Part shown: positions 16,869-24,928 of the stretch, one piece after another
Position numbering within the stretch: the first letter of the stretch is position 1
Layout: each line of letters begins with the position of its first letter
The notes under the pieces: generated by a model
Told to the model about the DNA's origin: nothing
Seen by the model: only the letters and a program-made list of their open reading frames with translations
The model's database searches: none
Translations under genes and position numbers: made by a program
Source of the DNA: Olleya marilimosa CAM030
GTDB taxonomy: Bacteria > Bacteroidota > Bacteroidia > Flavobacteriales > Flavobacteriaceae
Direction of reading: 5' to 3'
Assembly: GCF_000518485.1 (NCBI RefSeq)
Contig: NZ_JADR01000002.1
Location: forward strand, 186,001 to 250,000
DNA: 64,000 nucleotides

Positions 16869-19415
16869 TTATTGATTTTCTAAATATTGGTTTAGATTTT
16901 TATGTATTTGAAGAATTTGATAGTTGTCAGAAGAAATTCCAAAATAAGGTCTATCTATCTTAGGTTTATCTTCTGCCTTTAATATATCTGCAAATCCTTT
17001 TGCACCATCTACACTTTTTAAACCATGAACAACCACAAAAGAGATTTCTGGATTATATACATCCACAGATGTGGATAAATTATAATATTGAATTTTAGGG
17101 GTTACCTCGTCTAACATTTTTTTAAATGTAGCTATCGCTTCAGTGTTATTTTTTTCAAATTGAAACAACACTTTAAAGGACGTAGACTCTGTATTTGGTT
17201 TAAATGTTTTATCACTTACAGATTTTAAACTGTTTACTATGGCTTGCGCCTGAATTGCTTCTGGCATATTAGCAAATGCTAATGCAACATCATTTAATCC
17301 ATCTATATACGCTTGATAACCGTTTAACCTACCATTAGCTGTCGCTTTTAAAAGTGCGAATTTTGCTACTATTGGCTCGCCATCAAAAAACTTAATATAT
17401 TTATTTGACTTTTCAATGACCTGAGCATACTCTTGTTTTTCTAGTAATTTATAGGTTGCTTCATATAGACTTTCCGGACTACTTTCGTCTCTAGTTGCTG
17501 CTAATTCAGGATTTTTTAAAATCTCGGCATACCTAGAACTTGCATAATTAGCTATAATATCTGTTTTAGTTATTTGTGCTTCGTCATTTTGACCTAAAAT
17601 CTCATATATTTTATATAAATTATACTTAGATGGTAAAATTAATTTTTGCTCTGGATTACTTGCTAATAGGTTTAAAAACTTGCTTTTAGATAAATTATAT
17701 TCTTTAAATTTTTCTTTGTAAATCAAACCTAATTGATAATAGGCGTAATTACGTTCTTTTTTAATGCTATCTAACTCTTTTTGTGCTGTAGGTATTTGAG
17801 CTATATAATATTGAGGGTCTAAAAACTCTTGGTCCTGTTCTAAAACTGCTGCTATATCAGGATTGGATTGATTGCCAATTGCGCTTCCGCTTGCAGATGA
17901 CCATCTCCAATCGTCTTGATTTTTACGGTCTCCCCAAATACGAGTAAATTCATTTTTACCATAAGCAACTGTGCTTGGGTTATAAAAATAAAAATTACTA
18001 CCAACACCTGGTAATCCACCTCTTGGCTTAGTGACGTTGTTTGTTGGTAAGTTTGTTGTTGCTAATCCTTTTTTTCTAGCTTCGATTTCTAAACGTTCTT
18101 TTTCTTTTTCAGCTTCTAATTTAAGTTGATTAGTATAGTCTGTAAAAAACGTAACACGATCTGCATCAGACATGTTTACTAGTTTAAGTATACTATCATT
18201 AACTTCGGCTAAGCCTTCATAATAAATAACGTCGTCTAAGTTTTCGCGTTTACGCTTTATAGTACGATATGGTTTACTATTTTCAACCATACTAGTCATT
18301 GTGCTATCAAAATAAGCGCCTGCAACTTTATAGTTGTTTCTATCAAAATAAAAATCGCCTAAAGTCTCATAGTTTTTAGCAATTAAAATTTTATCTGTAG
18401 ATTTTTCTCTTAGTGATTTATTGTAATATACTACTGCTAAGGAATCTGATTTATTAGTTAAATGAAACTCTCCTATTTGGTGATATATCTTATCTAGGTA
18501 CGGACGATTTTCTCGGTTTTTTTCTAATTTGGTTAGGTGCTTTAAAAACGCAATTTTATCACCTTTATCGTAATCAAAATTTTTAGCTTTTTCAATCTGA
18601 GCAGCCATTAAGTAACGACGTGGGATTTTTCGGTTTAAATCTATAACCTCGTCAAATGCGATATTAGCACTATCTTTAAAGGTTAATACATTATAAAGTT
18701 GTCCTTTTATAAAACCAAAACGTCCTTTTTCGTCATTGTTTTTAGTTGCTTTAGCTGCAATTTTTATTTGTGTTAAAGCGCTATCTAAAGCTTTAGTATT
18801 AATGTAGGCTTGTGCTAAAATGGAGGTCGCATCTGCTAACTCTTGACCTTCTAATTCTTCTTGTTCTATTAGACGTTTTAGGTTTTTAATGGCCAACTCG
18901 TCATTTTCTAAACGCATATTGGTTTTTTCTCTCCAAACCTTTGCTGTGTTTATCTTATCTGAAGCAGGATACTTGTAAAGGATATAATTAAAGGCTTCTA
19001 GAGCAGGCACAAAACGTTGATCAAAATATCTAGCTTCTCCTAACAATAAATAGGCTTCATCAATTTGAGGATTATACTCTTTACCTTGAATATTCATCCC
19101 ATGTTTTTGGATGGCTTTTACTGCTTTTTCTTCCGCTTTAGTAAAACTTTCGTTTTTTGATTGTCCTGGTAAAACAATTTCATCACTAACTTGCATACGC
19201 TCGACAGGCAATATGTCCCAATAGTTGTCCTTGTAACCATCGTTAAGACTGTTTTGTCCTTGTTTTAAAGCCTCGTAACCATTAAACAATGCGTTATACT
19301 CTGCAGTAACTGCATGAAAATTACGATTTATAAAACTGTTTTTTTTTCTTGAACAACTAGTAATTGTTGCTAAGATCAAACCAAAAACTATACAAATTTT
19401 TAATGCTATTCTCAA
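16869..19415 (-). CDS. sprE: SprE/PorW-type gliding and T9SS lipoprotein
   Basis: An 848-residue lipoprotein (lipobox near ITSCS, Cys at about residue 21). It begins its mature part with SRKKNSFINRNFHAVTAEYNALFNGYEAL, a stretch I recognise from SprE/PorW. The rest consists of many TPR-like helices, e.g. EAYLLLGEARYFDQRFVPALEAF, with a charged coiled segment near 430-460. In Flavobacterium johnsoniae SprE is needed for gliding and type IX secretion; Porphyromonas PorW is the counterpart. Length matches. It heads the run sprE-bactofilin-atpZ-like, all closely spaced. No other T9SS gene is in the window. Confidence 0.83.
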   Translation of the reverse strand: MRIALKICIVFGLILATITSCSRKKNSFINRNFHAVTAEYNALFNGYEALKQGQNSLNDGYKDNYWDILPVERMQVSDEIVLPGQSKNESFTKAEEKAVKAIQKHGMNIQGKEYNPQIDEAYLLLGEARYFDQRFVPALEAFNYILYKYPASDKINTAKVWREKTNMRLENDELAIKNLKRLIEQEELEGQELADATSILAQAYINTKALDSALTQIKIAAKATKNNDEKGRFGFIKGQLYNVLTFKDSANIAFDEVIDLNRKIPRRYLMAAQIEKAKNFDYDKGDKIAFLKHLTKLEKNRENRPYLDKIYHQIGEFHLTNKSDSLAVVYYNKSLREKSTDKILIAKNYETLGDFYFDRNNYKVAGAYFDSTMTSMVENSKPYRTIKRKRENLDDVIYYEGLAEVNDSILKLVNMSDADRVTFFTDYTNQLKLEAEKEKERLEIEARKKGLATTNLPTNNVTKPRGGLPGVGSNFYFYNPSTVAYGKNEFTRIWGDRKNQDDWRWSSASGSAIGNQSNPDIAAVLEQDQEFLDPQYYIAQIPTAQKELDSIKKERNYAYYQLGLIYKEKFKEYNLSKSKFLNLLASNPEQKLILPSKYNLYKIYEILGQNDEAQITKTDIIANYASSRYAEILKNPELAATRDESSPESLYEATYKLLEKQEYAQVIEKSNKYIKFFDGEPIVAKFALLKATANGRLNGYQAYIDGLNDVALAFANMPEAIQAQAIVNSLKSVSDKTFKPNTESTSFKVLFQFEKNNTEAIATFKKMLDEVTPKIQYYNLSTSVDVYNPEISFVVVHGLKSVDGAKGFADILKAEDKPKIDRPYFGISSDNYQILQIHKNLNQYLENQ

Positions 19416-19452
19416 TGCGGTTGTATTTAGTGTAATACATAACTAATTAATG

Positions 19453-19477
19453 CCATAATTATTATTTATAATTATGG
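19453..19477. repeat. AT-rich inverted repeat upstream of sprE
   Basis: CCATAATTA / 7-nt loop / TAATTATGG, a 9-bp perfect stem 38 bp upstream of the sprE start. No T run follows. It may be an operator or a 5'-leader hairpin. Confidence 0.5.
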
Positions 19478-19532
19478 ACAGGTGCGTAAAAATAAGCATC
19501 TTTTTTACTTTTAGCCAAAAAATGAACTGAAA

Positions 19533-19555
19533 CTTAGATGTTTTACATATCTAAG
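19533..19555 (-). terminator. Candidate terminator after the ABC ATPase gene
   Basis: CTTAGAT / 9-nt loop / ATCTAAG, 7 bp past the ATPase stop on the minus strand, followed by T-rich sequence (TTTCAGTTCATTTTTT). Confidence 0.45.
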
Positions 19556-19561
19556 AGACTG

Positions 19562-20272
19562 TTAAACTGGATTTACTGTACCAGAAAAATGCGCTTCCAA
19601 CTCTTTTAAAGTTGCTTCGCTAGTTTGTATATCTTTAATTACTTGACCTTTATCTAAGACCACAATACGCTCGCATACATCTGTGACGTGCATTAAATCG
19701 TGACTAGACACTAAAACAGTGACTCCTTTTTTCTCAGCTAAATCCTTAATAATTTGCTTTAATCTAATTTGTGTTGTTGGATCTAAATTAGCAAAAGGCT
19801 CATCCAAAATAATTACCTCAGGATTACCAATTAACGCAGCGACAATACCTGCTTTTTTCTGATTACCTTTACTTAAATCACGAAGGTATTTTTTTTGACC
19901 CAAAATTTCGCCATGAAAAAAGTCTTCAAACTGTGACACTAAATTGTCTACGTCTTGTTTGTTTTGTCCACGTAAATCACCAATAAAATAAAAATATTCT
20001 TCTGGTGTTAAATAGCCAATTAAAAAGCTTTCGTCAATAAAAGCAGACGTAAAGGGTTTCCAATCTTCGCTCTCGTTAACTAATATTCCATTAGTTTTAA
20101 TATAACCAGTAGTAGGTTTAATTAAATCCAATAACAAACTAAAGTACGTTGTTTTTCCTGCACCATTATTACCCACAAGACCAAAACTTTGACCTTTAGG
20201 TATGTCTAAATTAGAAATATTTAAAACTTCGTTTCCGCTATATTTTTTTGAAAGATTTGTTGTTGTTATCAT
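19562..20272 (-). CDS. ABC transporter ATP-binding protein
   Basis: A 236-residue ABC ATPase. Walker A GNNGAGKT is at residues 34-41, the signature is LSKGNQKK, Walker B is VIILDEPFANLDP, and the H-loop is in SSHD. The domain is of the ABC-2/exporter type. It lies 21 bp after the DUF5687 permease-like gene, so the two probably form the transporter. It is the last gene of the PadR-controlled run. The substrate is unknown. Confidence 0.93.
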   Translation of the reverse strand: MITTTNLSKKYSGNEVLNISNLDIPKGQSFGLVGNNGAGKTTYFSLLLDLIKPTTGYIKTNGILVNESEDWKPFTSAFIDESFLIGYLTPEEYFYFIGDLRGQNKQDVDNLVSQFEDFFHGEILGQKKYLRDLSKGNQKKAGIVAALIGNPEVIILDEPFANLDPTTQIRLKQIIKDLAEKKGVTVLVSSHDLMHVTDVCERIVVLDKGQVIKDIQTSEATLKELEAHFSGTVNPV

Positions 20273-20293
20273 AGTTAAAAAGTTTTGTAAATA

Positions 20294-21772
20294 TTAATTG
20301 TCTTGGTTAAATGCTTTTATCATTTCATACTTAGAGTCTAAGTACTTATTGGTAATAAAGCGCATGATTTTTTGATGAAAAATAATTCCGATAACTCCTA
20401 GTAGTATTAACGCAGATATACCTGCATAAAAACTAACAAAATGAGATAATAACCCAAAAATAGCCAATGGTAAAAGTAACAATGGAATACCAATTAACCA
20501 TTGTACTGCTCCTGTACCCTGAAAGTTAAAAGCTGCACGTTGATTTAAGTCTATTTTTTTTCGATTAAAAGATCCACCAAGCATTATAACATAACTATTA
20601 ACACCTATGTTATACACTGCTGCTGCAAAATGTGCAACTAAGATTTTCCAACCAAAATAGACATAAGGAATACTTAGTACAAACATGATAATAACACTAA
20701 GGACCATTAAGGTGTATTTAGATTTTAAATATTGTTCATACTTAATATTTTGGCTCATTAACATTTTGTAATATCCACTATCCCAAGCCGGAATAAATTG
20801 CCCAAAATTAATTAAGAAAATACCAGTCACAAATACACCAATAAAACCATACATAATTGGCATGTCTCTGTATATTGGTTGTGGGTAAAAAAACAAACCA
20901 TATAATAATCCAAATACCAACATAAAAACAGCAGACCTTGGACGTTTGTTTCTCCAAATTAATTTTAAATCTAATTGCATAAAAGGTGCACTATCACCAA
21001 AACGCTTGGTCCATCCTAAATCTGAAGTGGTCACCTCTTTAATTTTTGTTTTAAGTGAATGGTCTAAGTATAATTTTTTAATTAATATTTTATGATTAAA
21101 CAGATATAAACCAATTAAAATTACAATCAAAATTAGCAGTAATAATGGATTGTTAACTATGGCTAACATAGCTGTAGACAAAGCACCTGAAATATTAATA
21201 ATATTAAAATAGTTAAGTCCAAATAACGTACCAGCAAATATGATTATTGGTAGAAATGACAATTCTGTTTCTGCAGAAAAACTTTCAATAATAAAATTTA
21301 AAAAATTATTAATTAGGGTTAGTAAAATCATAGCAGCAGCCCAAGTCATTACGGTTGCTAGTTGATAATCCTTAGTAATAAGGATAATACTAAAAGGTAT
21401 TATAGCAAAAAGGGGTAAAAAATTAAAAAAGGATACTGCAGATTTTCCTAAAACAAAATGCACAATACTACTTCTTTTAATGGGTATGGTTAGCAAAGGT
21501 TTGACACTCATTACTGGTAATTTTTGAAGAAAAAAACGCAATAATAAATCGCCTAAAAACCAAAAAAAGATAAATCCATTAACCACAATAAAAGGGTCTT
21601 GATCCGGAAAAGTTTTCTGTAAAATTGGATATAATCCAAAGCCTAATGCTAAAAACACTAAAATAAAGTATAACGCAAAAAAGCCCATGACAATCTTTAT
21701 TGCTAAGCTTTTACCAAAGCTTGCCGAGCGAATAAATGACTTCCACTCTAAGCTTAAAAATTTACTAATCAT
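20294..21772 (-). CDS. DUF5687 family membrane protein (ABC permease-like)
   Basis: A 492-residue polytopic protein with roughly 11-12 membrane segments. The N-terminal FLSLEWKSFIRSASFGKSLAIKI and central SAPFMQLDLKLIWRNKRPRS are the two amphipathic repeats seen in ABC-2-like permeases. I recognise it as DUF5687, a Bacteroidota family regularly paired with an ABC ATPase, as here. Transport function is inferred from the pairing. It lies 53 bp after the last of the four paralogues. Confidence 0.8.
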   Translation of the reverse strand: MISKFLSLEWKSFIRSASFGKSLAIKIVMGFFALYFILVFLALGFGLYPILQKTFPDQDPFIVVNGFIFFWFLGDLLLRFFLQKLPVMSVKPLLTIPIKRSSIVHFVLGKSAVSFFNFLPLFAIIPFSIILITKDYQLATVMTWAAAMILLTLINNFLNFIIESFSAETELSFLPIIIFAGTLFGLNYFNIINISGALSTAMLAIVNNPLLLLILIVILIGLYLFNHKILIKKLYLDHSLKTKIKEVTTSDLGWTKRFGDSAPFMQLDLKLIWRNKRPRSAVFMLVFGLLYGLFFYPQPIYRDMPIMYGFIGVFVTGIFLINFGQFIPAWDSGYYKMLMSQNIKYEQYLKSKYTLMVLSVIIMFVLSIPYVYFGWKILVAHFAAAVYNIGVNSYVIMLGGSFNRKKIDLNQRAAFNFQGTGAVQWLIGIPLLLLPLAIFGLLSHFVSFYAGISALILLGVIGIIFHQKIMRFITNKYLDSKYEMIKAFNQDN

Positions 21773-21825
21773 AGTTGTTATTGTTTGGTTGGTTTAATAG
21801 ATAAGTATACAAATGTGCAAAAATG

Positions 21826-22515
21826 TTACAAACAAAATTCTGGATAGGTCTGGTTTAAAAGTTGTTCTGCTTTGTTTGGTATAACTTCAAAACTAATATA
21901 CATCCAAAGACAAAACAGTGTAGAAAAAATAGACACACCCAAAACAATGTAAGGATAACTAAAAATATTCCCAGAAAAATTATACCATTGTGGCAGCTGA
22001 GTGAGTAAAACTATTGCTGAAGCTCCTGCTTGTTTAAATATTATTTCTTCTAACATCCATTTTTTATTGGACAGCGCTTTACGCTGTTTAAATTGTTTTT
22101 TTAGTTGTATGCTTTTATAGATTACAAAAACACATATTAGAACATAAAACCCTATTAAAAATGATTTTGCTAAAACAGAAGATAATGACATATAGATAAT
22201 CAAAAACAAAGCAATAGTTGATATTAACTTAGGAAACGTGAACCACTGTTTTAATTCTGCCCATAAATACATTATGTAACGTTTATTCATTGCTTTTTGA
22301 CGACGTTCTAACACGTCCATAAAACCAAAGACTCCAAATTTTTTGAAGGCTTGGTCTCTAGCCTCTTCAAACGATATATCTGGTTGAGTTTGCCATACAG
22401 ACTCTATATCGTTTGCTAAGTGATCTACTAACTCGGTTTGTAAATCATAATGCTCAACGTAGTGTTGTCTTGTAAAGGCGTATAGGTTTTGTATTTGAGG
22501 TTGGGTTAACTTCAT
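21826..22515 (-). CDS. PadR-cassette membrane protein, paralogue D
   Basis: A 229-residue protein. The N-terminal soluble domain of about 70 residues has the pattern shared by all four paralogues: LTxxxIQ, then HYDLQTELVDHLANDIE. A charged linker follows, and then about four membrane helices (near FPKLISTIALFLIIYM, IGFYVLICVFVIYK, AGASAIVLLTQL and YPYIVLGVSIFSTLFCLW). The N-domain resembles in style the HAAS/DUF1700 domain of PadR-associated membrane proteins, though I cannot confirm homology. It lies 5 bp after paralogue C. Function unknown. Confidence 0.75.
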   Translation of the reverse strand: MKLTQPQIQNLYAFTRQHYVEHYDLQTELVDHLANDIESVWQTQPDISFEEARDQAFKKFGVFGFMDVLERRQKAMNKRYIMYLWAELKQWFTFPKLISTIALFLIIYMSLSSVLAKSFLIGFYVLICVFVIYKSIQLKKQFKQRKALSNKKWMLEEIIFKQAGASAIVLLTQLPQWYNFSGNIFSYPYIVLGVSIFSTLFCLWMYISFEVIPNKAEQLLNQTYPEFCL

Positions 22516-22520
22516 TAAAA

Positions 22521-23198
22521 TTATAATATTTTATATTGATAATACAATGATTTTTGGTCTTTGTAGATTTTTCTTGACACAACTTCTGACGCAATACAAA
22601 ATAGAAAAGAAATCACCCACAAAACAATAAACCAAAGTGCGCCTTGACCTTCAATTAAACTTGATTTAAAAAGTGTTAGAGATAAACTAAATAACTGAGC
22701 CAACAGGTTTACAAACTGTGAAACGGATTGCATATAACTTAATGACAAATGTTTTTTATTGTCTATTGTTTTACGTCTATAAGACCACCAAAATGAAAGA
22801 ATAGTGAAAACAAATAATACACCTACTAAACTGAATAAAAAGTTTTCTTTATTCTCCAAAACTTTATACAAACTTACCAACACATACATTAAAGCTACTG
22901 TAATAATAATTTTAGGTAAGCTAAAAAAAGACAACAAATACTTAAACACCCTTTTATAGAAAGATTTTTCAATTTGCTTAGTTCTATTAGTTATTAACGG
23001 TTTGAAGCCTTTAGTCCCAAAAGCTATCTTCGCTTTTGTTACTGCATCCTCAAAAGGCAACTTTGGATTGTCTTCTAAAATTTGAGCAGTAGCGTTAGCC
23101 AAATGATCCACCAATTCGATTTTCAAATCAAACCATTCTATTCCGCTTTTTTCAACGTAGGTATCTATGTATTGTATTTGTTCTTTGGTTAACTTCAT
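22521..23198 (-). CDS. PadR-cassette membrane protein, paralogue C
   Basis: A 225-residue protein with the same plan as its neighbours: an N-domain with LTKEQIQYIDTYVEKSGIEW and ELVDHLANAT, an acidic/aromatic middle, and about four membrane helices. The segment LSFFSLPKIIITVALMYVL parallels the FPKLISTIALFLIIYM helix of paralogue D, so the two are the closest pair. Spacing is 3 bp to paralogue B and 5 bp to D. No catalytic motif is visible. Confidence 0.75.
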   Translation of the reverse strand: MKLTKEQIQYIDTYVEKSGIEWFDLKIELVDHLANATAQILEDNPKLPFEDAVTKAKIAFGTKGFKPLITNRTKQIEKSFYKRVFKYLLSFFSLPKIIITVALMYVLVSLYKVLENKENFLFSLVGVLFVFTILSFWWSYRRKTIDNKKHLSLSYMQSVSQFVNLLAQLFSLSLTLFKSSLIEGQGALWFIVLWVISFLFCIASEVVSRKIYKDQKSLYYQYKIL

Positions 23199-23201
23199 TA
23201 T

Positions 23202-23825
23202 CTAGATAATATTTTTTGAGTACTCTAAAATCTTATTCTTTTTGTTACGCAACTCGATTGCTCCTGCTATGTTAAATAAAACTGCAAAAAACCAAAAGGT
23301 GATAAAAAAATATTGATTTTCTAACCATGGTTTAGCTGCTCCCATAGTGTATAAAAATAAAGAAGGTAAAGCCATTATTGAATATAAAGGCTGTGCCATT
23401 TGCAACTTTTTAAAGGTTTTATGATGTGAATATCCAGCAATCAGCGCCCAAAAATGTATAGTTGAAAGACTAACTACAAGAACAATAATTGATGTCTTGT
23501 TTGGTTGCAACTTTTGCATCCAATAAACCAAAAATCCCAACATTAATGTAAAAGGCATATAGTTAGGCTTATAAAAAAACATAGCTAAACGTCGCCACAT
23601 TTCTCTTTGATAACTCCAATGGATTGTTTTTTGACGTTTCTTTTCAAAATCTTGAATAAAATCTATTTTAGATTTAAGATAATCTTCTAACTGTTGGTTT
23701 TTATTAGATGCTTCAAAATCTGAAGCTAAATGATCAATAAGCTCCAATCTAACATCTACATACTTTACCTTAAGTTTAATTAGGTAATTATCAATTTGGT
23801 TTATATTTTCTTCGGTTAAGCTCAT
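23202..23825 (-). CDS. PadR-cassette membrane protein, paralogue B
   Basis: A 207-residue member of the tandem family: LTEENINQIDNYLIKLKVKYVDVRLELIDHLAS at the N-terminus, then a helical linker and about four membrane helices. Its linker is shorter than in the others because the DAxxKA segment after the N-domain is reduced. It ends with a short basic cytoplasmic tail. Co-transcription with its neighbours is nearly certain given gaps of 2 and 3 bp. Confidence 0.74.
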   Translation of the reverse strand: MSLTEENINQIDNYLIKLKVKYVDVRLELIDHLASDFEASNKNQQLEDYLKSKIDFIQDFEKKRQKTIHWSYQREMWRRLAMFFYKPNYMPFTLMLGFLVYWMQKLQPNKTSIIVLVVSLSTIHFWALIAGYSHHKTFKKLQMAQPLYSIMALPSLFLYTMGAAKPWLENQYFFITFWFFAVLFNIAGAIELRNKKNKILEYSKNII

Positions 23826-23827
23826 TC

Positions 23828-24478
23828 TTAAACAAGTTTTTTATATTCCTTTTCATAGTTTCTCATAATACTAACAGCTGTTTTTACAAACGCATAAATC
23901 AGTGTACATGATATTGCAAACACTCCTGCTGCAATCCATTGACCACTTTCTGATTCAGCTTGATACTTAGTTAATAAATGCAAAGCATTAACCACTTGAA
24001 ACAAAAACACATATACCAATCCAATACGCTCTACACCAGAAAATCGATCATAATTAAATACCCTTAATACAACCAAGTAAACAATTCCTAAGACAATAAA
24101 GAACAGCAATGGAAAACTAAAAATAGCAGTCTCAATGGTTTCAAAACCAAAATTATTAATAAATAAACGAGCGCTAATTATGACACCTAAAAACACTAAA
24201 AGACTATTAATGGTTAGCATATTTATCCAAATTAGTTTCAATAAATTATTGTAAGTGTTTCTTAAAAAACCCTCATTATCCTGTAACAATCTAGCTTTAT
24301 TACAAACCATATAGGCTTTAAAAGCATCATAAAAAGACAATTCATTGCTTAACTCTAATTCAGCCTCTAATGCAGAAGCAATGTGGTCCACCATTTCCAT
24401 TCTAATATCTGCAAAATGGATTTCAGAATTCTCTAAATAAGTATCTATAAATTGTATGTTTTCTTTACTCAACTTCAT
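23828..24478 (-). CDS. PadR-cassette membrane protein, paralogue A
   Basis: A 216-residue member, first after padR, with one base between the padR stop and this start. The N-domain reads LSKENIQFIDTYLENSEIHF, then DIRMEMVDHIASALE. Four or five membrane helices follow (e.g. LIWINMLTINSLLVFLGVII, IFSFPLLFFIVLGIVYLVVL). In PadR/HAAS-type systems such soluble domains are thought to signal between the regulator and membrane partners; that is an analogy, not shown here. Confidence 0.75.
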   Translation of the reverse strand: MKLSKENIQFIDTYLENSEIHFADIRMEMVDHIASALEAELELSNELSFYDAFKAYMVCNKARLLQDNEGFLRNTYNNLLKLIWINMLTINSLLVFLGVIISARLFINNFGFETIETAIFSFPLLFFIVLGIVYLVVLRVFNYDRFSGVERIGLVYVFLFQVVNALHLLTKYQAESESGQWIAAGVFAISCTLIYAFVKTAVSIMRNYEKEYKKLV

Positions 24479-24479
24479 A

Positions 24480-24818
24480 CTAATCCAAACTTAATTTAGG
24501 ATTCATAAACGTTTCCATGGTTTTAATGTAATCCTTAAGTTCCTCCAATTTACTAACCGTTTCTTTATTACCTTTTTCGGTAAGCTTGTAGTATTTACGT
24601 AAACGGTTATCAACTTTTTTGACCTCGACATCTAATAATCCCTCAGCTTCCAGCTTATGCAAAGCAGGATACAAAGCACCTTCGGTAATATTAAGTTCAC
24701 CTTTAGTAATTGCTTTCACTTTTTGCGTCATTTCGTAACCATACATTTTTTCGCTTTCATTTAAAAGCTTTAAAATAATAGTGGTTAGACTACCCTTATA
24801 TAATTTTGAATTTGCCAT
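24480..24818 (-). CDS. PadR family transcriptional regulator
   Basis: A 112-residue winged-helix repressor of the small PadR type: SLTTIILKLLNESEKMYGYEMTQKV is the N-terminal wHTH start, TEGALYPALHKLEAEGLL the recognition helix, and LRKYYKLTEKGN the wing. I take the start as the Met at 24818 (MANSKLYKGSL). A longer frame reaches 24848, but a -7 box at 24823-24830 and the 36-bp palindrome lie inside that extension. PadR proteins usually repress their own operon until bound by a ligand. It is the first gene of the seven-gene run down to the ABC ATPase. Confidence 0.92.
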   Translation of the reverse strand: MANSKLYKGSLTTIILKLLNESEKMYGYEMTQKVKAITKGELNITEGALYPALHKLEAEGLLDVEVKKVDNRLRKYYKLTEKGNKETVSKLEELKDYIKTMETFMNPKLSLD

Positions 24819-24822
24819 ATTA

Positions 24823-24830
24823 CAAACATA
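24823..24830 (-). promoter_or_regulatory. -7 box of padR
   Basis: TATGTTTG on the minus strand matches TAnnTTTG and ends 4 bp before the chosen ATG, so the message would be leaderless or nearly so. No TTG is at -33. The box overlaps one end of the palindrome by 3 bp. Confidence 0.5.
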
Positions 24831-24863
24831 CATAATTTTCTTATGCATAATAAACTTATGTAT
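24828..24863. promoter_or_regulatory. 36-bp nested palindrome, likely PadR operator
   Basis: Outer half-sites ATACATAA (24828-24835) and TTATGTAT (24856-24863) are exact complements, and an inner perfect 10-bp palindrome TTATGCATAA (24841-24850) has the same centre. 16 of 18 positions per half are symmetric. It overlaps the padR -7 box and occupies the region where RNA polymerase would contact upstream DNA, as expected for an autoregulatory site. Confidence 0.65.
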
Positions 24864-24928
24864 TAATTTTTTTCTAAACAGAAGGCAAAACGGTAAAGCT
24901 TCATTATTTTTACATAAAAATTTAAACC

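Noticed and set aside
19453-19477. Terminator upstream of sprE
   Set aside because: A 9-bp AT-only stem without a T run on either strand; kept only as an inverted repeat.
24819-24848. Longer PadR with an N-terminal extension from the ATG at 24848
   Set aside because: The extension contains the -7 box and the palindrome; the family's conserved N-terminus starts at the Met at 24818.
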